The notes beneath the pieces are model-generated. The model searched no databases, was not told the DNA's origin, and saw only the letters and a list, made by a program, of their open reading frames with translations. Both the position numbers and the translations under genes were made by a program. From positions 1-25,881 of the IMG/VR virus record IMGVR_UViG_3300022937_001750: a DNA stretch of 25,881 nucleotides. One strand, written 5' to 3'. The stretch is from a virus. Shown here in pieces: positions 7,148 to 14,690 of this stretch; the first letter of the stretch is position 1; the number at the start of each line of letters is the position of its first letter.

Positions 7148-7627
7148 ATCAAACGATTATTACTCATAACGCTTGTTGCAGGCTGTGTTAAAGTTTCGCC
7201 TGATCATACTGCTAAAGCAGTAGAGTATATCGGCTTACATGAACGTCAAAACAGAACAGAGCTTACAGAACTAGTAGGAGTAGATCCTGTACGCACAGAA
7301 TGGTGTGCAGCGTTTGTAAATGCTATACTAGAAATGGAAGGCATTCCAGGTTCCGGAAGTGTTAGTAAAAATCCTCTAATGGCCCGTAGTTTTTTAGATT
7401 GGGGTAGTCCTATAAATCCGCAAGATATACAAAGAGGTGACTTGGTTATATTTCCTAGAGGGCGCGAAGGTTGGAAGGGACACGTAGGATTTTATGTAGG
7501 TCGTGCAAAAGACGGAAGTTACATAATTTTAGGTGGAAACCAAGCAAACCAAGTGCGTTATGATTTGTATGATCCTAAAAAAGCATTGGGAATTAGGCGC
7601 TGGTCTGAAATAAATACACATAGTTAA
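7148..7627 (+). CDS. Amidase/peptidase-like (CHAP or NlpC/P60-type) lipoprotein with apparent ATC start
   Basis: The open frame encodes 159 residues. It opens (M)KRLLLITLVAGC, a lipoprotein signal with lipobox VAGC, then VKVSPDHTAKAVEYIGLHE. The catalytic-type cysteine lies in EWCAAFVNAI (C53) and a histidine in WKGHVGFYVG, the arrangement of papain-fold cell-wall hydrolases found in phages. No ATG, GTG or TTG occurs in frame before the ATG at 7334, which lies past the catalytic cysteine and would delete both it and the signal. ATC at 7148 stands exactly where a start is expected. Options are a rare ATC start, a point mutation that silences the gene, or a sequence error. It would act on peptidoglycan from the outer membrane. 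Confidence 0.6.
   Translation: MKRLLLITLVAGCVKVSPDHTAKAVEYIGLHERQNRTELTELVGVDPVRTEWCAAFVNAILEMEGIPGSGSVSKNPLMARSFLDWGSPINPQDIQRGDLVIFPRGREGWKGHVGFYVGRAKDGSYIILGGNQANQVRYDLYDPKKALGIRRWSEINTHS
7609..7616 (+). promoter_or_regulatory. Late promoter motif (AATAAATA)
   Basis: AATAAATAC lies within the last codons of the lipoprotein gene. A start about six bases downstream would give a leader near 20 bases containing AGAGAGGGA ahead of the ATG at 7642, so it could drive the three following membrane genes. Confidence 0.5.
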
Positions 7628-7641
7628 AAGAGAGGGATACT

Positions 7642-7926
7642 ATGTGGGAAATGATACAGCAGATGGCGGGCGACCGTCTTTGGATTTACACTAGCATCGC
7701 AGGTTCATTACTAGGTGCTGCATTTTTGTTCTGGTTTAAAGATACTAGAATGGCAACATGGGGCGTAAAGAAATTCGATGCAACATTAGAATACCTAGCA
7801 ATACGCTGGGGGTGGACTTGGTTGCAAAACGATCCTAATGCTTGGCGTGTAAAATATCCCAAAATAACCAACAAAATTGACGAGCTAGAAGCACGTCTTG
7901 CTAAACTAGAGGGAAAGAAAAAATGA
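7642..7926 (+). CDS. Small membrane protein of the lysis region
   Basis: The 94-residue protein has one clear membrane segment (about residues 14-33, IYTSIAGSLLGAAFLFWF), a middle region rich in tryptophan and arginine (LAIRWGWTWLQN), and a C-terminal charged helix (IDELEARLAKLEGKKK). AGAGAGGGA precedes the ATG. The next gene overlaps by four bases. A holin or antiholin is possible from size and position, but the single membrane segment and long soluble tail would also suit a regulator or a partner of the 88-residue exported protein. I do not recognise a family. Confidence 0.7.
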   Translation: MWEMIQQMAGDRLWIYTSIAGSLLGAAFLFWFKDTRMATWGVKKFDATLEYLAIRWGWTWLQNDPNAWRVKYPKITNKIDELEARLAKLEGKKK

Positions 7927-8189
7927 AGAAATTGTTAATCGCAATGATGCTTATAGCATCTACTACTGCATTTGCTGATGAAAGCAAACAGTATAAATGT
8001 GGCGGTCAAGTATATGATCCTGCTGAATGGGAATGTGTAGGAGACAACATGCTAAAGGAACTGAGCAGCAAATCCACTTGGGATGCAATGGGTGAAAGCT
8101 TGAATACAATGGGCAGCGCCATTTCAGATGGAGCATCTGCCGCAGGTGATGCTATTTCAGGCGCAGCAAAGAAATTAAAATTCTGGTAA
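7923..8189 (+). CDS. Small exported protein with Sec signal peptide
   Basis: The 88-residue protein starts MKKLLIAMMLIASTTAFADE, a textbook Sec signal with likely cleavage after AFA. The mature part is about 69 residues with two cysteines (KCGG and WECVGD) that could pair in the periplasm. Its C-terminal half (MGSAISDGASAAGDAISGAAKKLKFW) is Gly/Ala/Ser-rich, ends in basic and aromatic residues, and could form an amphipathic helix. The ATG overlaps the upstream stop (ATGA). Periplasmic location in a lysis cassette suggests a helper in envelope disruption or a superinfection factor; neither is shown by sequence. Confidence 0.7.
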   Translation: MKKLLIAMMLIASTTAFADESKQYKCGGQVYDPAEWECVGDNMLKELSSKSTWDAMGESLNTMGSAISDGASAAGDAISGAAKKLKFW

Positions 8190-8204
8190 TCGAGGGGAAA
8201 TAAA

Positions 8205-8603
8205 ATGCCAAGAAAAAAACTTGAAGATTTAGACGCTACACCAGCAGCAACACCAGCAGCAAAGCCTGCTCCTACAAACTATGAAGCAGAAGTAGTAGTT
8301 CCAGCAAGTGATGGTACTGCTACAAAAAAAGTGAAACTAGACCTAGAAGTAGATACTAGCGTAAAAGACTTAGGTCCTAATCCGTATGCAAAAATAATAC
8401 ATATGGCAAGAGCCGTTGATGCTTGGAGGATCTTTCCAAGATTGTTCTTAACAGTTTACATCATATTGCTTTATAAAACTGTTATTTGGTACATGGAACT
8501 TCCAGCACCGAGTATGGAACAAAGCGGACTTATTTCAGTTGTTGTAGGTGCTGGAGCAGCATGGTTTGGTTTATACACCGGATCTAGTAAATCTAACAAA
8601 TAA
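8205..8603 (+). CDS. Holin candidate (two membrane segments)
   Basis: The 132-residue protein has an N-terminal soluble region rich in Ala/Pro (PAATPAAKPAPT), then two membrane segments at about residues 79-95 (LFLTVYIILLYKTVIWY) and 107-126 (GLISVVVGAGAAWFGLYTG), and a short polar end. A conserved-looking amphipathic stretch (HMARAVDAWRIFPR) precedes the first segment. The two-helix topology and the SVVVGAGAAWFGLY segment resemble putative holins of marine phages as I recall them. GAGGGG lies just upstream. It is the best export route for the signal-less GH19 endolysin in this region. Confidence 0.65.
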   Translation: MPRKKLEDLDATPAATPAAKPAPTNYEAEVVVPASDGTATKKVKLDLEVDTSVKDLGPNPYAKIIHMARAVDAWRIFPRLFLTVYIILLYKTVIWYMELPAPSMEQSGLISVVVGAGAAWFGLYTGSSKSNK

Positions 8604-8620
8604 GGCTGCTAAGTAGTAGT

Positions 8621-9463
8621 ATGGACTACTACCAGACGTTGGGCGTCTCCCGAAATGCTACCGATGAAGAATTAAGAAAAGCATACAAAAAGAAAAGTAT
8701 GCAACACCATCCTGACCGAGGCGGTGATGAAGAACAATTTAAAAAAGTAAATGAAGCATACCAAACTTTAAAAGACCCACAAAAAAGAGCTGCCTACGAT
8801 AATCCGCAACCGCAATATAGACAGCGATCTTATTCTACGCAAAATCCATTTAATAATATGGGTGCATTTGAGGATTTGTTTGCTCAATATAGTATGGGTG
8901 GAGGATTTCAACAACCAAGAAGGCCTGTAAAAAACAAAGACATTAGAATTTCTTACACATTAGAGTTTGAAGATGTATTTACAGGTAAAGATGTTGCTAT
9001 AGCATACAGACTACCAAACAATAAAGAACAAATTATAAATGTAAATATTCCAAAAGGAATTAAATCAGGCGATACTATTACATTTGCAGGATATGGAGAT
9101 GACACTCATAAGCATTTACAAAGAGGCAATTTGCTATTAAAAATAAAAGTAAAAGAACATAGACTATACAAAAGAACAGATGACAGCATTTATTACACAC
9201 TAAAAGTTGATCTATTAGATTTAATACTAGGAACTTCAGTAGAATTAACAACTCCGTTAGGAAAACAATTAGAACTCACTGTACCAAAAGGTACAAAATC
9301 AGGTACTACCTTTAACATACCCGGTCATGGTGTTCCTAATGTAAATACTAATAGATCAGGAAACTTTTATGTAAAAATTGAGGGCGTAACTCCAAAAATT
9401 GATAATGAAGAAATTTTAAACAAACTAAAGGAAATTAAAAATGAAATTGATAACCGCTCCTGA
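8621..9463 (+). CDS. dnaJ: DnaJ/CbpA-type co-chaperone
   Basis: The 280-residue protein has an N-terminal J domain (1-60) with the essential HPD at 30-32 (QHHPDRGGDE), which stimulates the ATPase of host DnaK. A short linker (about 62-105) contains Asn/Gln/Phe and a small Gly patch. The two C-terminal substrate-binding beta domains follow (from about 108), with NVNIPKGIKSGDTI and LTVPKGTKSGTTF as the paired signature loops. The CxxCxGxG zinc fingers of true DnaJ are absent, so it is the type II (CbpA-like) form. The gene overlaps the deformylase by 23 bases. It probably redirects host DnaK to phage proteins. Confidence 0.93.
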   Translation: MDYYQTLGVSRNATDEELRKAYKKKSMQHHPDRGGDEEQFKKVNEAYQTLKDPQKRAAYDNPQPQYRQRSYSTQNPFNNMGAFEDLFAQYSMGGGFQQPRRPVKNKDIRISYTLEFEDVFTGKDVAIAYRLPNNKEQIINVNIPKGIKSGDTITFAGYGDDTHKHLQRGNLLLKIKVKEHRLYKRTDDSIYYTLKVDLLDLILGTSVELTTPLGKQLELTVPKGTKSGTTFNIPGHGVPNVNTNRSGNFYVKIEGVTPKIDNEEILNKLKEIKNEIDNRS

Positions 9464-9950
9464 CAAATGGCTTGACAAAAGTTTAAAAGAATTTAATTTT
9501 GAAGAATTAGATGCTGTCGAAGTAAGCGGCAACATGGCTAAAATTATGATGGAAAATAATGGCATAGGATTAAGTGGTAATCAAGTAGGCATTGATGCAC
9601 AAATATTTGTAATGCGTCCTTTAAACAATAAACAAGTGACTAAACCTTTTGCTGTAATTAATCCAGTGATATTAGAAGTAAGTGAAGAAAAAGAAGTTAA
9701 AGGAGAGGGGTGTCTTAGTTTTCCAGGATTAGAACTAAAGATACAAAGACCAAAAAGATTGGTAGCTAAGTTTCTTGACTTAGATGCAAAAGAGTGTATA
9801 CTAGAGTTTGTAGGTATAGATGCTAGATGTTTTTTACATGAATATGATCATCTAAACGGAATAAAATTTACAGATAGAGTGTCTAGATTAAAACTAGACA
9901 TGGCGTATAAAAAGTTAAAAAAGAGGAAAAAACTAAATGGTAGAGCCTAG
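9441..9950 (+). CDS. def: Peptide deformylase
   Basis: The 169-residue enzyme removes the N-formyl group from nascent proteins. The three metal-site motifs are present: GIGLSGNQVG (41-50), EGCLS (89-93, metal cysteine C91) and HEYDH (133-137). Motif 1 usually reads GxGxAAxQ, so the S-G pair is a variant. The C-terminus is basic (KKLKKRKKLNGRA). AAGGAA precedes the ATG inside the end of dnaJ. Deformylases are well known in marine T4-like cyanophages; here the gene is linked to chaperone and unfoldase genes instead of photosynthesis genes. Confidence 0.95.
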   Translation: MKLITAPDKWLDKSLKEFNFEELDAVEVSGNMAKIMMENNGIGLSGNQVGIDAQIFVMRPLNNKQVTKPFAVINPVILEVSEEKEVKGEGCLSFPGLELKIQRPKRLVAKFLDLDAKECILEFVGIDARCFLHEYDHLNGIKFTDRVSRLKLDMAYKKLKKRKKLNGRA

Positions 9951-12177
9951 TCAAGAATTACAACTTGTTTTTGATAAAGCAATTAAAGATGCAAAAAAAC
10001 TAAAACACGAATATGTTACATTAGAACATTTACTGTTTAGTATGATGTGTGCTGACACCTTTTTTAATATTTTAAAAGGGTATGGTGCAGATGTAGAATA
10101 TATTAAAGCAAATTTAGAACACTATCTACGCAATAACCTTGATGATATTACAATAGAAACAACCAAACACAAACCTAAAAAAACACAGTCCGTAGAACGT
10201 GTTCTTAATAGAGCATTTACACAAGTTCTTTTCCAAGGACGAAATACTATAGATCTTGTTGATGTAGCACTTAGTATCTTATCAGAAAAGAAAACACACG
10301 CATTCTATTTTTTAGAAAAGGGCGGCGTTGATAAACAAAAACTTAGTGATTACCTCAACAACGAAATTGAAGAAAGTCTTGAAGAGGAGGAAATGTCAGG
10401 TGCTGCACAAAAGGCACTACGGGCATTTACCACAAACTTAAATGATCAAGTGAAACGTAATAAGATTGACCCTGTAATTGGTAGGTCGGAAGAACTAGAC
10501 AGTATTGCCCTAGCACTAGGCCGACGCAGTAAAAACAATGTGCTACTAGTAGGCGACCCTGGTGTAGGTAAAACTGCTATTGCAGAAGGGATGTCTTGGA
10601 ATATTGTCAACGAAAATGTTCCTGAGTTTTTGAAAGAATATGAAGTTTATAATTTAGATATAGGCAGTATGCTTGCAGGTTCCAAGTATCGTGGCGACTT
10701 TGAAGAACGATTAAAACTAGTTCTTGCTGGTTTGCGTAAAAAGGGTAAAACAATTATGTTTATCGATGAAGCACATATGATGAACGGTGCTGGTGCTGGT
10801 GGAGGTAATAGTGCAAACGATCTAGCTAATATGTTGAAGCCTGCTCTTACTAAAGGCGATCTTAAAGTTGTTGCATCAACTACTTGGGAAGAATATCGCA
10901 AGTACTTCGAAAAGGATCGTGCGTTAATGCGTCGATTCCAACGTGTAACTGTGGACGAACCTTCAAAAGAAGTTTCAAAAGATATTTTACAAGGTATTAA
11001 AAAATATTACGAAGACTTTCATAATACAATTATTACTGACGAAGCGATTGAAGCAGCAGTTAATTTGTCTGTAAAATATCAAAGTGATAAAAAGCTACCA
11101 GACAAAGCAATCGATCTTATAGATCAAGCATGTTCTAGATTTAATCTAAAAGGTCAAATAGAAAATAAAATTGTTAACAAAGAAGAAATACAGTTTGAAT
11201 TAGCAAAGGCTATTAAATTACCTGAAGAACAAGTTGCTGAAAGAGAAACAGAAAATCTTGCTAATCTTGAAAAGAATCTAAAGGGAGTTGTTTACGGTCA
11301 AGACGAAGCTATTGAAAGTATTGTAGATAAAATTCTTGTCGCACAAGCAGGCTTAAAACCCGGAGACAAACCTATTGGTAGTTTTGTGTTTATGGGTCCT
11401 ACAGGTACAGGTAAAACAGAAACAGCAAAACAACTTTCAAAAGCACTTGGTGTGGAACTAGTAAGATTTGATATGAGTGAGTATCAAGAAAAACATGCTG
11501 TTGCTAAATTAATTGGTTCTCCTCCTGGATATGTAGGATACGAAGAAAATAATGGATTGCTTATCACTAAACTACAAGAAAATCCTAACTGTGTACTACT
11601 GCTAGATGAAATTGAAAAAGCTCATCCAGACGTTTCACAAATATTACTGCAAGTTATGGACAATGGTAAAGTAACAGGTTCGAATGGTAAGGAAGCAGAT
11701 GCCCGTAATTGTATTCTAATTCTTACAACAAACTTAGGAGCTCAGGAAGCTGAAAAAAGTGCTATAGGATTTGACGAAGATGTAGACAAAGACTATGAAG
11801 ATACTGATTTGAAAAAGTTTTTTGCACCCGAATTCCGCAACCGTTTAGATGGCACTATTACCTTTGCTAAACTTGGTAAAGAAGTTATGCTTAAAATTGT
11901 AGGTAAATTCCTTTTAGAACTTAAACAAATGGTTTCAGAAAAAGGTGTTACTATTACAGTAAGTGATGAAGCATTAGATTACTTAGTTGACAAAGGCTTT
12001 AACCGCAAAATGGGTGCTCGTCCTTTACAAAGAGTAATCGACAAAGATATTAAACGTCCTCTTTCTAGAGAACTACTGTTTGGTACATTGAAAAACGGTG
12101 GAAAGTTGAATATAAATGTAGTCGATAATGAACTTGTTCTTGATATCGAAAAGGAAGAACTTGTTGAAGTACCTTGA
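9937..12177 (+). CDS. clpA: ClpA-like AAA+ unfoldase
   Basis: The 746-residue protein closely follows E. coli ClpA (758 residues). It has the N-domain (1-140), first AAA module with Walker A GDPGVGKT (206-213) and Walker B FIDEAH (D277-E278), and second module with GPTGTGKT (487-494) and LLLDEIEKAHPDV (D557-E558). The ClpB-type middle coiled coil is missing. A loop IGF at 610-612, in SAIGFDEDV, aligns with the IGL loop by which ClpA docks on ClpP. It should form a hexamer that unfolds proteins and feeds a ClpP protease. No clpP is visible nearby, so host ClpP is the likely partner. The start overlaps def by 14 bases, with AGAGGA upstream. Confidence 0.95.
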   Translation: MVEPSQELQLVFDKAIKDAKKLKHEYVTLEHLLFSMMCADTFFNILKGYGADVEYIKANLEHYLRNNLDDITIETTKHKPKKTQSVERVLNRAFTQVLFQGRNTIDLVDVALSILSEKKTHAFYFLEKGGVDKQKLSDYLNNEIEESLEEEEMSGAAQKALRAFTTNLNDQVKRNKIDPVIGRSEELDSIALALGRRSKNNVLLVGDPGVGKTAIAEGMSWNIVNENVPEFLKEYEVYNLDIGSMLAGSKYRGDFEERLKLVLAGLRKKGKTIMFIDEAHMMNGAGAGGGNSANDLANMLKPALTKGDLKVVASTTWEEYRKYFEKDRALMRRFQRVTVDEPSKEVSKDILQGIKKYYEDFHNTIITDEAIEAAVNLSVKYQSDKKLPDKAIDLIDQACSRFNLKGQIENKIVNKEEIQFELAKAIKLPEEQVAERETENLANLEKNLKGVVYGQDEAIESIVDKILVAQAGLKPGDKPIGSFVFMGPTGTGKTETAKQLSKALGVELVRFDMSEYQEKHAVAKLIGSPPGYVGYEENNGLLITKLQENPNCVLLLDEIEKAHPDVSQILLQVMDNGKVTGSNGKEADARNCILILTTNLGAQEAEKSAIGFDEDVDKDYEDTDLKKFFAPEFRNRLDGTITFAKLGKEVMLKIVGKFLLELKQMVSEKGVTITVSDEALDYLVDKGFNRKMGARPLQRVIDKDIKRPLSRELLFGTLKNGGKLNINVVDNELVLDIEKEELVEVP

Positions 12178-12808
12178 GACTACAAAGTTATTCTATGATG
12201 TATATCCCTATAAATTAGTTTTTCATAATTCTTTAGGATATATCTTTAGAGAAAAAAAGTTTAATTTTGCTAGAGACGAATTAGATAGCCTACAATTATT
12301 GTATGAAAAGGGAGAGCCTTTGATAAGAGGCTCTTACCGACAAAAAACATATGATATTTCAACATTTGAAGAATGTAAAATACTATATAGAGAATTTACA
12401 AAAAGAGATGATTACAAAATAAGGGTTGAAAATCCCAGTATCCAACTTTACTCGCATGATTTAGATTGGCTCGAAAAAATAGGCAAGTTAGTCAAAAACG
12501 CTTATGCTATATATAAACCAAGAGTACCTTTAACAAAAAATACAATTATAATACAACATCCGTCAGAATATACTTACAAAATTACTTTGCCAGCAAAAGT
12601 AGATCCTAGTCTAAGTAAGTGGATTAGGAACAATCCTTCATTAGCAAAAGCTGGCAATACTTGCTTAGAAGAAATATCAAATAACGGATACGTCAAAGGA
12701 TTTTATTTTTATGTAAGAGATGAAAAAATCCTAGGGTTGGTAAATCTGATGTTAGGAAAATCTTGCAGGGTTGACAAACTTGTCTATAGTCCAAACTTAG
12801 ATAAATAG
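12164..12808 (+). CDS. Phage protein of unknown function
   Basis: I choose TTG at 12164 (214 residues, beginning MKYLETTKLFYD), because AAGGA at 12151-12155 lies eight bases upstream. An in-frame ATG at 12128 would overlap clpA by 50 bases and lacks a good binding site. The protein mixes basic and aromatic residues (YPYKLVFHN, GYIFREKKF) with acidic patches and shows no membrane segment. A middle part (IQLYSHDLDWLEKIGKLVK) and KWIRNNPSLAKAG near the C-terminus look helical. No motif assigns a function. Overlap with clpA places it in the proteostasis operon, but its stop lies in a late-promoter motif. Confidence 0.7.
   Translation: MKYLETTKLFYDVYPYKLVFHNSLGYIFREKKFNFARDELDSLQLLYEKGEPLIRGSYRQKTYDISTFEECKILYREFTKRDDYKIRVENPSIQLYSHDLDWLEKIGKLVKNAYAIYKPRVPLTKNTIIIQHPSEYTYKITLPAKVDPSLSKWIRNNPSLAKAGNTCLEEISNNGYVKGFYFYVRDEKILGLVNLMLGKSCRVDKLVYSPNLDK
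12800..12807 (+). promoter_or_regulatory. Late promoter motif (GATAAATA)
   Basis: GATAAATA overlaps the stop of the preceding gene and opens a 47-base gap. The next ATG (12856) has TAAGGAA eight bases upstream, so a leader near 43 bases with a normal ribosome site is expected. Confidence 0.6.
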
Positions 12809-12855
12809 TTATAAGGATCTGTAAAAATACAAATTTAAATCATTAAGGAATAGCT

Positions 12856-13413
12856 ATGCAACACTATGTAACTGTAGTAATGGAAAAACAAGAAACAAAT
12901 AAGCTAGACGAGAGTATCTTTCCTTTGTATGAAACCTTTGAAACTGAGCAAGATACAACAGTTATGCAAATTCCATTACCGAGAGAACTAGAAGAATCAG
13001 AAGCAGATGAATATGCTAATAAACTTGCAAACTATTTGTTTTCAGAAGGTTATGAAGATTTTGATATTTACATAGGCGAAAGCGGTGAAGAAATTGCAGA
13101 AGTAACATATGACGGTGATGATTTTTACGAAGAATTTGGCGTTATGTGGTATAACGAAGATGAAGATTTGGATGAAGCAGAGTATCAAGGACGCAAGGTT
13201 AAGCTCGGCAAACCAATGCGAGGCGATGTTAAGAAGTTTAAAGTATATGTCCGTAACCCAAAAGGTAACGTAGTAAAAGTAAACTTTGGTGACCCTAACA
13301 TGCGTATAAAAAAATCTAGTCCAGCAAGACGAAGAAGTTTTCGTGCAAGACACAATTGTGACAATCCAGGGCCACGTCATAAAGCAAGATATTGGAGTTG
13401 TCGCAAATGGTAA
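12856..13413 (+). CDS. Acidic protein with basic Cys-pair C-terminal module
   Basis: The 185-residue protein has two contrasting halves. Residues 1-115 are strongly acidic (LDESIFPLYETFETEQD, NEDEDLDEAEYQG). From about 116 the chain is basic: GRKVKLGKPMRGDVKKFKVYVRNPKG, VNFGDPNMRIKKSSPARRR, then FRARHNCDNPGPRHKARYW and SCRKW, with a C-x13-C pair. I recall the same basic ending on unrelated proteins of T4-like marine phages, where it looks like a movable module. It may bind DNA or scaffold, or direct the protein into the head. A late-promoter motif and TAAGGAA support late expression. Confidence 0.75.
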   Translation: MQHYVTVVMEKQETNKLDESIFPLYETFETEQDTTVMQIPLPRELEESEADEYANKLANYLFSEGYEDFDIYIGESGEEIAEVTYDGDDFYEEFGVMWYNEDEDLDEAEYQGRKVKLGKPMRGDVKKFKVYVRNPKGNVVKVNFGDPNMRIKKSSPARRRSFRARHNCDNPGPRHKARYWSCRKW

Positions 13414-13742
13414 AAATAGCCGAATTTCATACGCCAGTTAACACTGATTTAAATTTTGATATTGTAGATGATGCTTCAGTATATATGAGAAATGATCCGC
13501 AATTTTACAGGAAAGAATATTATCCTACAATGGCAAAAATGGCAGACCTACACTCATCAGGAAAGTCTTTAGACAGAAGTGTAGTATTACCTATGGTTGA
13601 AAAGGGTATAGACAGCTACTGTAAAAAATATAAATTAGGAAGAGCGTCCGAAGATATTTTTAAACAACCTGATAGAGATGCCCTAATAGATAAACTATTC
13701 TCAGAGGAAATGGAGCAAATTAAAAACGGAGAGTACAAATGA
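13407..13742 (+). CDS. Small phage protein of unknown function
   Basis: The 111-residue protein starts at ATG 13407, with GGAG at 13394-13397 nine bases upstream; a TTG 15 bases earlier is less likely. It overlaps the upstream gene by seven bases and the nucleotidyltransferase gene by four (ATGA). The sequence is helical and charged (YRKEYYPTMAKMADLHSSGK, DRDALIDKLFSEEMEQIKNG) with no membrane segment and one cysteine. No function can be assigned. The tight overlaps place it in one translation unit with the tagged proteins that follow. Confidence 0.72.
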   Translation: MVKIAEFHTPVNTDLNFDIVDDASVYMRNDPQFYRKEYYPTMAKMADLHSSGKSLDRSVVLPMVEKGIDSYCKKYKLGRASEDIFKQPDRDALIDKLFSEEMEQIKNGEYK

Positions 13743-14488
13743 GACTCCGCGAACTATTTGAGGAGGCGCCTGCACAGAAAGTAGTAGCAGTTATGCCGGG
13801 AGGATTTCATCCATTTCATCCAGGACACAAAAGTTTGTATGATTGGGCTGTAGAAACATTTGGTAGAGAGAATGTGTATGTTGCAGCTACTAACGATACT
13901 ACTACAAGACCTTTTCCCTTTGATGTAAAGATAAAACTTGCACAAATGGCAGGAGTACCTGCTAATAGATTTATACAAGTCAAATCACCTTTTAATGCTT
14001 TATCATATAACGATATTATAGGTGACGCATCAAAGACAGCACTTGTATTTGTACGCAGTGAAAAAGATAAAACAAGCCACCCTTTACCAGATCAAGTTCG
14101 TAAAAGTGACGGTAATATGGGATATTTAATTTCTTATAAAGATGGAGATTTAGAAACAGCAGATACACATGGGTATCTAGCATATGGACCTACTATTGAT
14201 TTTGACTTTAGTGGTATGAGTATTAAAAGTGCTAGTGAGCTACGAGCAGCATGGCCAGAAATGTCAGACGAAGACAAATTACAGGCCGCCGAACTAATGT
14301 ATCCAGGGAATGCACAAACAGCCACGCAACTGCTTAACAAGGCACTGGGCGATCCAGAAGCACCTGTAGGCGAAGATGCAAGTGATGAAGAAGAAGATGA
14401 ATTTCACCGCAAACTAGACAAACTTGTACATAAAACATTTGGCCATAGTTCAGACGAAAAGAAAGTGAAGAAATATGGATCTAGATGA
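13739..14488 (+). CDS. Cytidylyltransferase-like nucleotidyltransferase with N-terminal tag
   Basis: The 249-residue protein carries the HxGH signature of the nucleotidyltransferase fold in MPGGFHPFHPGHKSL (HPGH at 27-30), which binds the triphosphate of ATP or CTP. A second site, SIKSASELR (161-169), matches the family's ISxTxxR loop in position. The enzyme fold begins only at about residue 14; before it stands MRLRELFEEA, which resembles the N-termini of several neighbours and contains a possible prohead-protease site L6-F-E8. The C-terminal 50 residues are acidic then basic (GEDASDEEEDE, EKKVKKYGSR). Substrate is unknown; NMN or phosphopantetheine-type acceptors are possible. I infer it may be packaged in the capsid. 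Confidence 0.8.
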   Translation: MRLRELFEEAPAQKVVAVMPGGFHPFHPGHKSLYDWAVETFGRENVYVAATNDTTTRPFPFDVKIKLAQMAGVPANRFIQVKSPFNALSYNDIIGDASKTALVFVRSEKDKTSHPLPDQVRKSDGNMGYLISYKDGDLETADTHGYLAYGPTIDFDFSGMSIKSASELRAAWPEMSDEDKLQAAELMYPGNAQTATQLLNKALGDPEAPVGEDASDEEEDEFHRKLDKLVHKTFGHSSDEKKVKKYGSR

Positions 14489-14690
14489 GCTACGTAAACT
14501 TGCAGGTATTAACGAATTCAAAGGCTACACAGAATATGTGCTAGACGAAAATCCCAGCGAAACCGCAGCAGCTCGTCGCAAACAAGAACGTGAAATGAAT
14601 ATACGTCCAGGAGATCCTGACTGGTTCCGTTTATGGTTTTCAAAACCTTACATGACTGGTCCTGTACAATTTAGAGGACGTAAGAAATGA
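14475..14690 (+). CDS. Small basic protein with LAGINE motif
   Basis: The 71-residue protein overlaps its upstream neighbour by 14 bases and its downstream neighbour by four. It begins MDLDELRKLAGINEFKGY; the core LRKLAGINE recurs as FAKLAGVTE in the protein at 18742. The rest is rich in Arg/Lys and aromatic residues (AAARRKQEREM, DWFRLWFSKPYM, FRGRKK). The I-N-E in the motif fits the [LI]-x-E type of prohead-protease site known from T4. It might be a scaffold or internal protein; function is unproven. Confidence 0.68.
   Translation: MDLDELRKLAGINEFKGYTEYVLDENPSETAAARRKQEREMNIRPGDPDWFRLWFSKPYMTGPVQFRGRKK

Noticed and set aside
12128-12163. ATG start for the 214-residue gene after clpA
   Set aside because: It would overlap clpA by 50 bases without a good ribosome site; TTG 12164 is correctly spaced from AAGGA.
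12313-12334. Hairpin AGAGCC/GGCTCT as a terminator
   Set aside because: Six-base stem with an internal coding position and no following T run.
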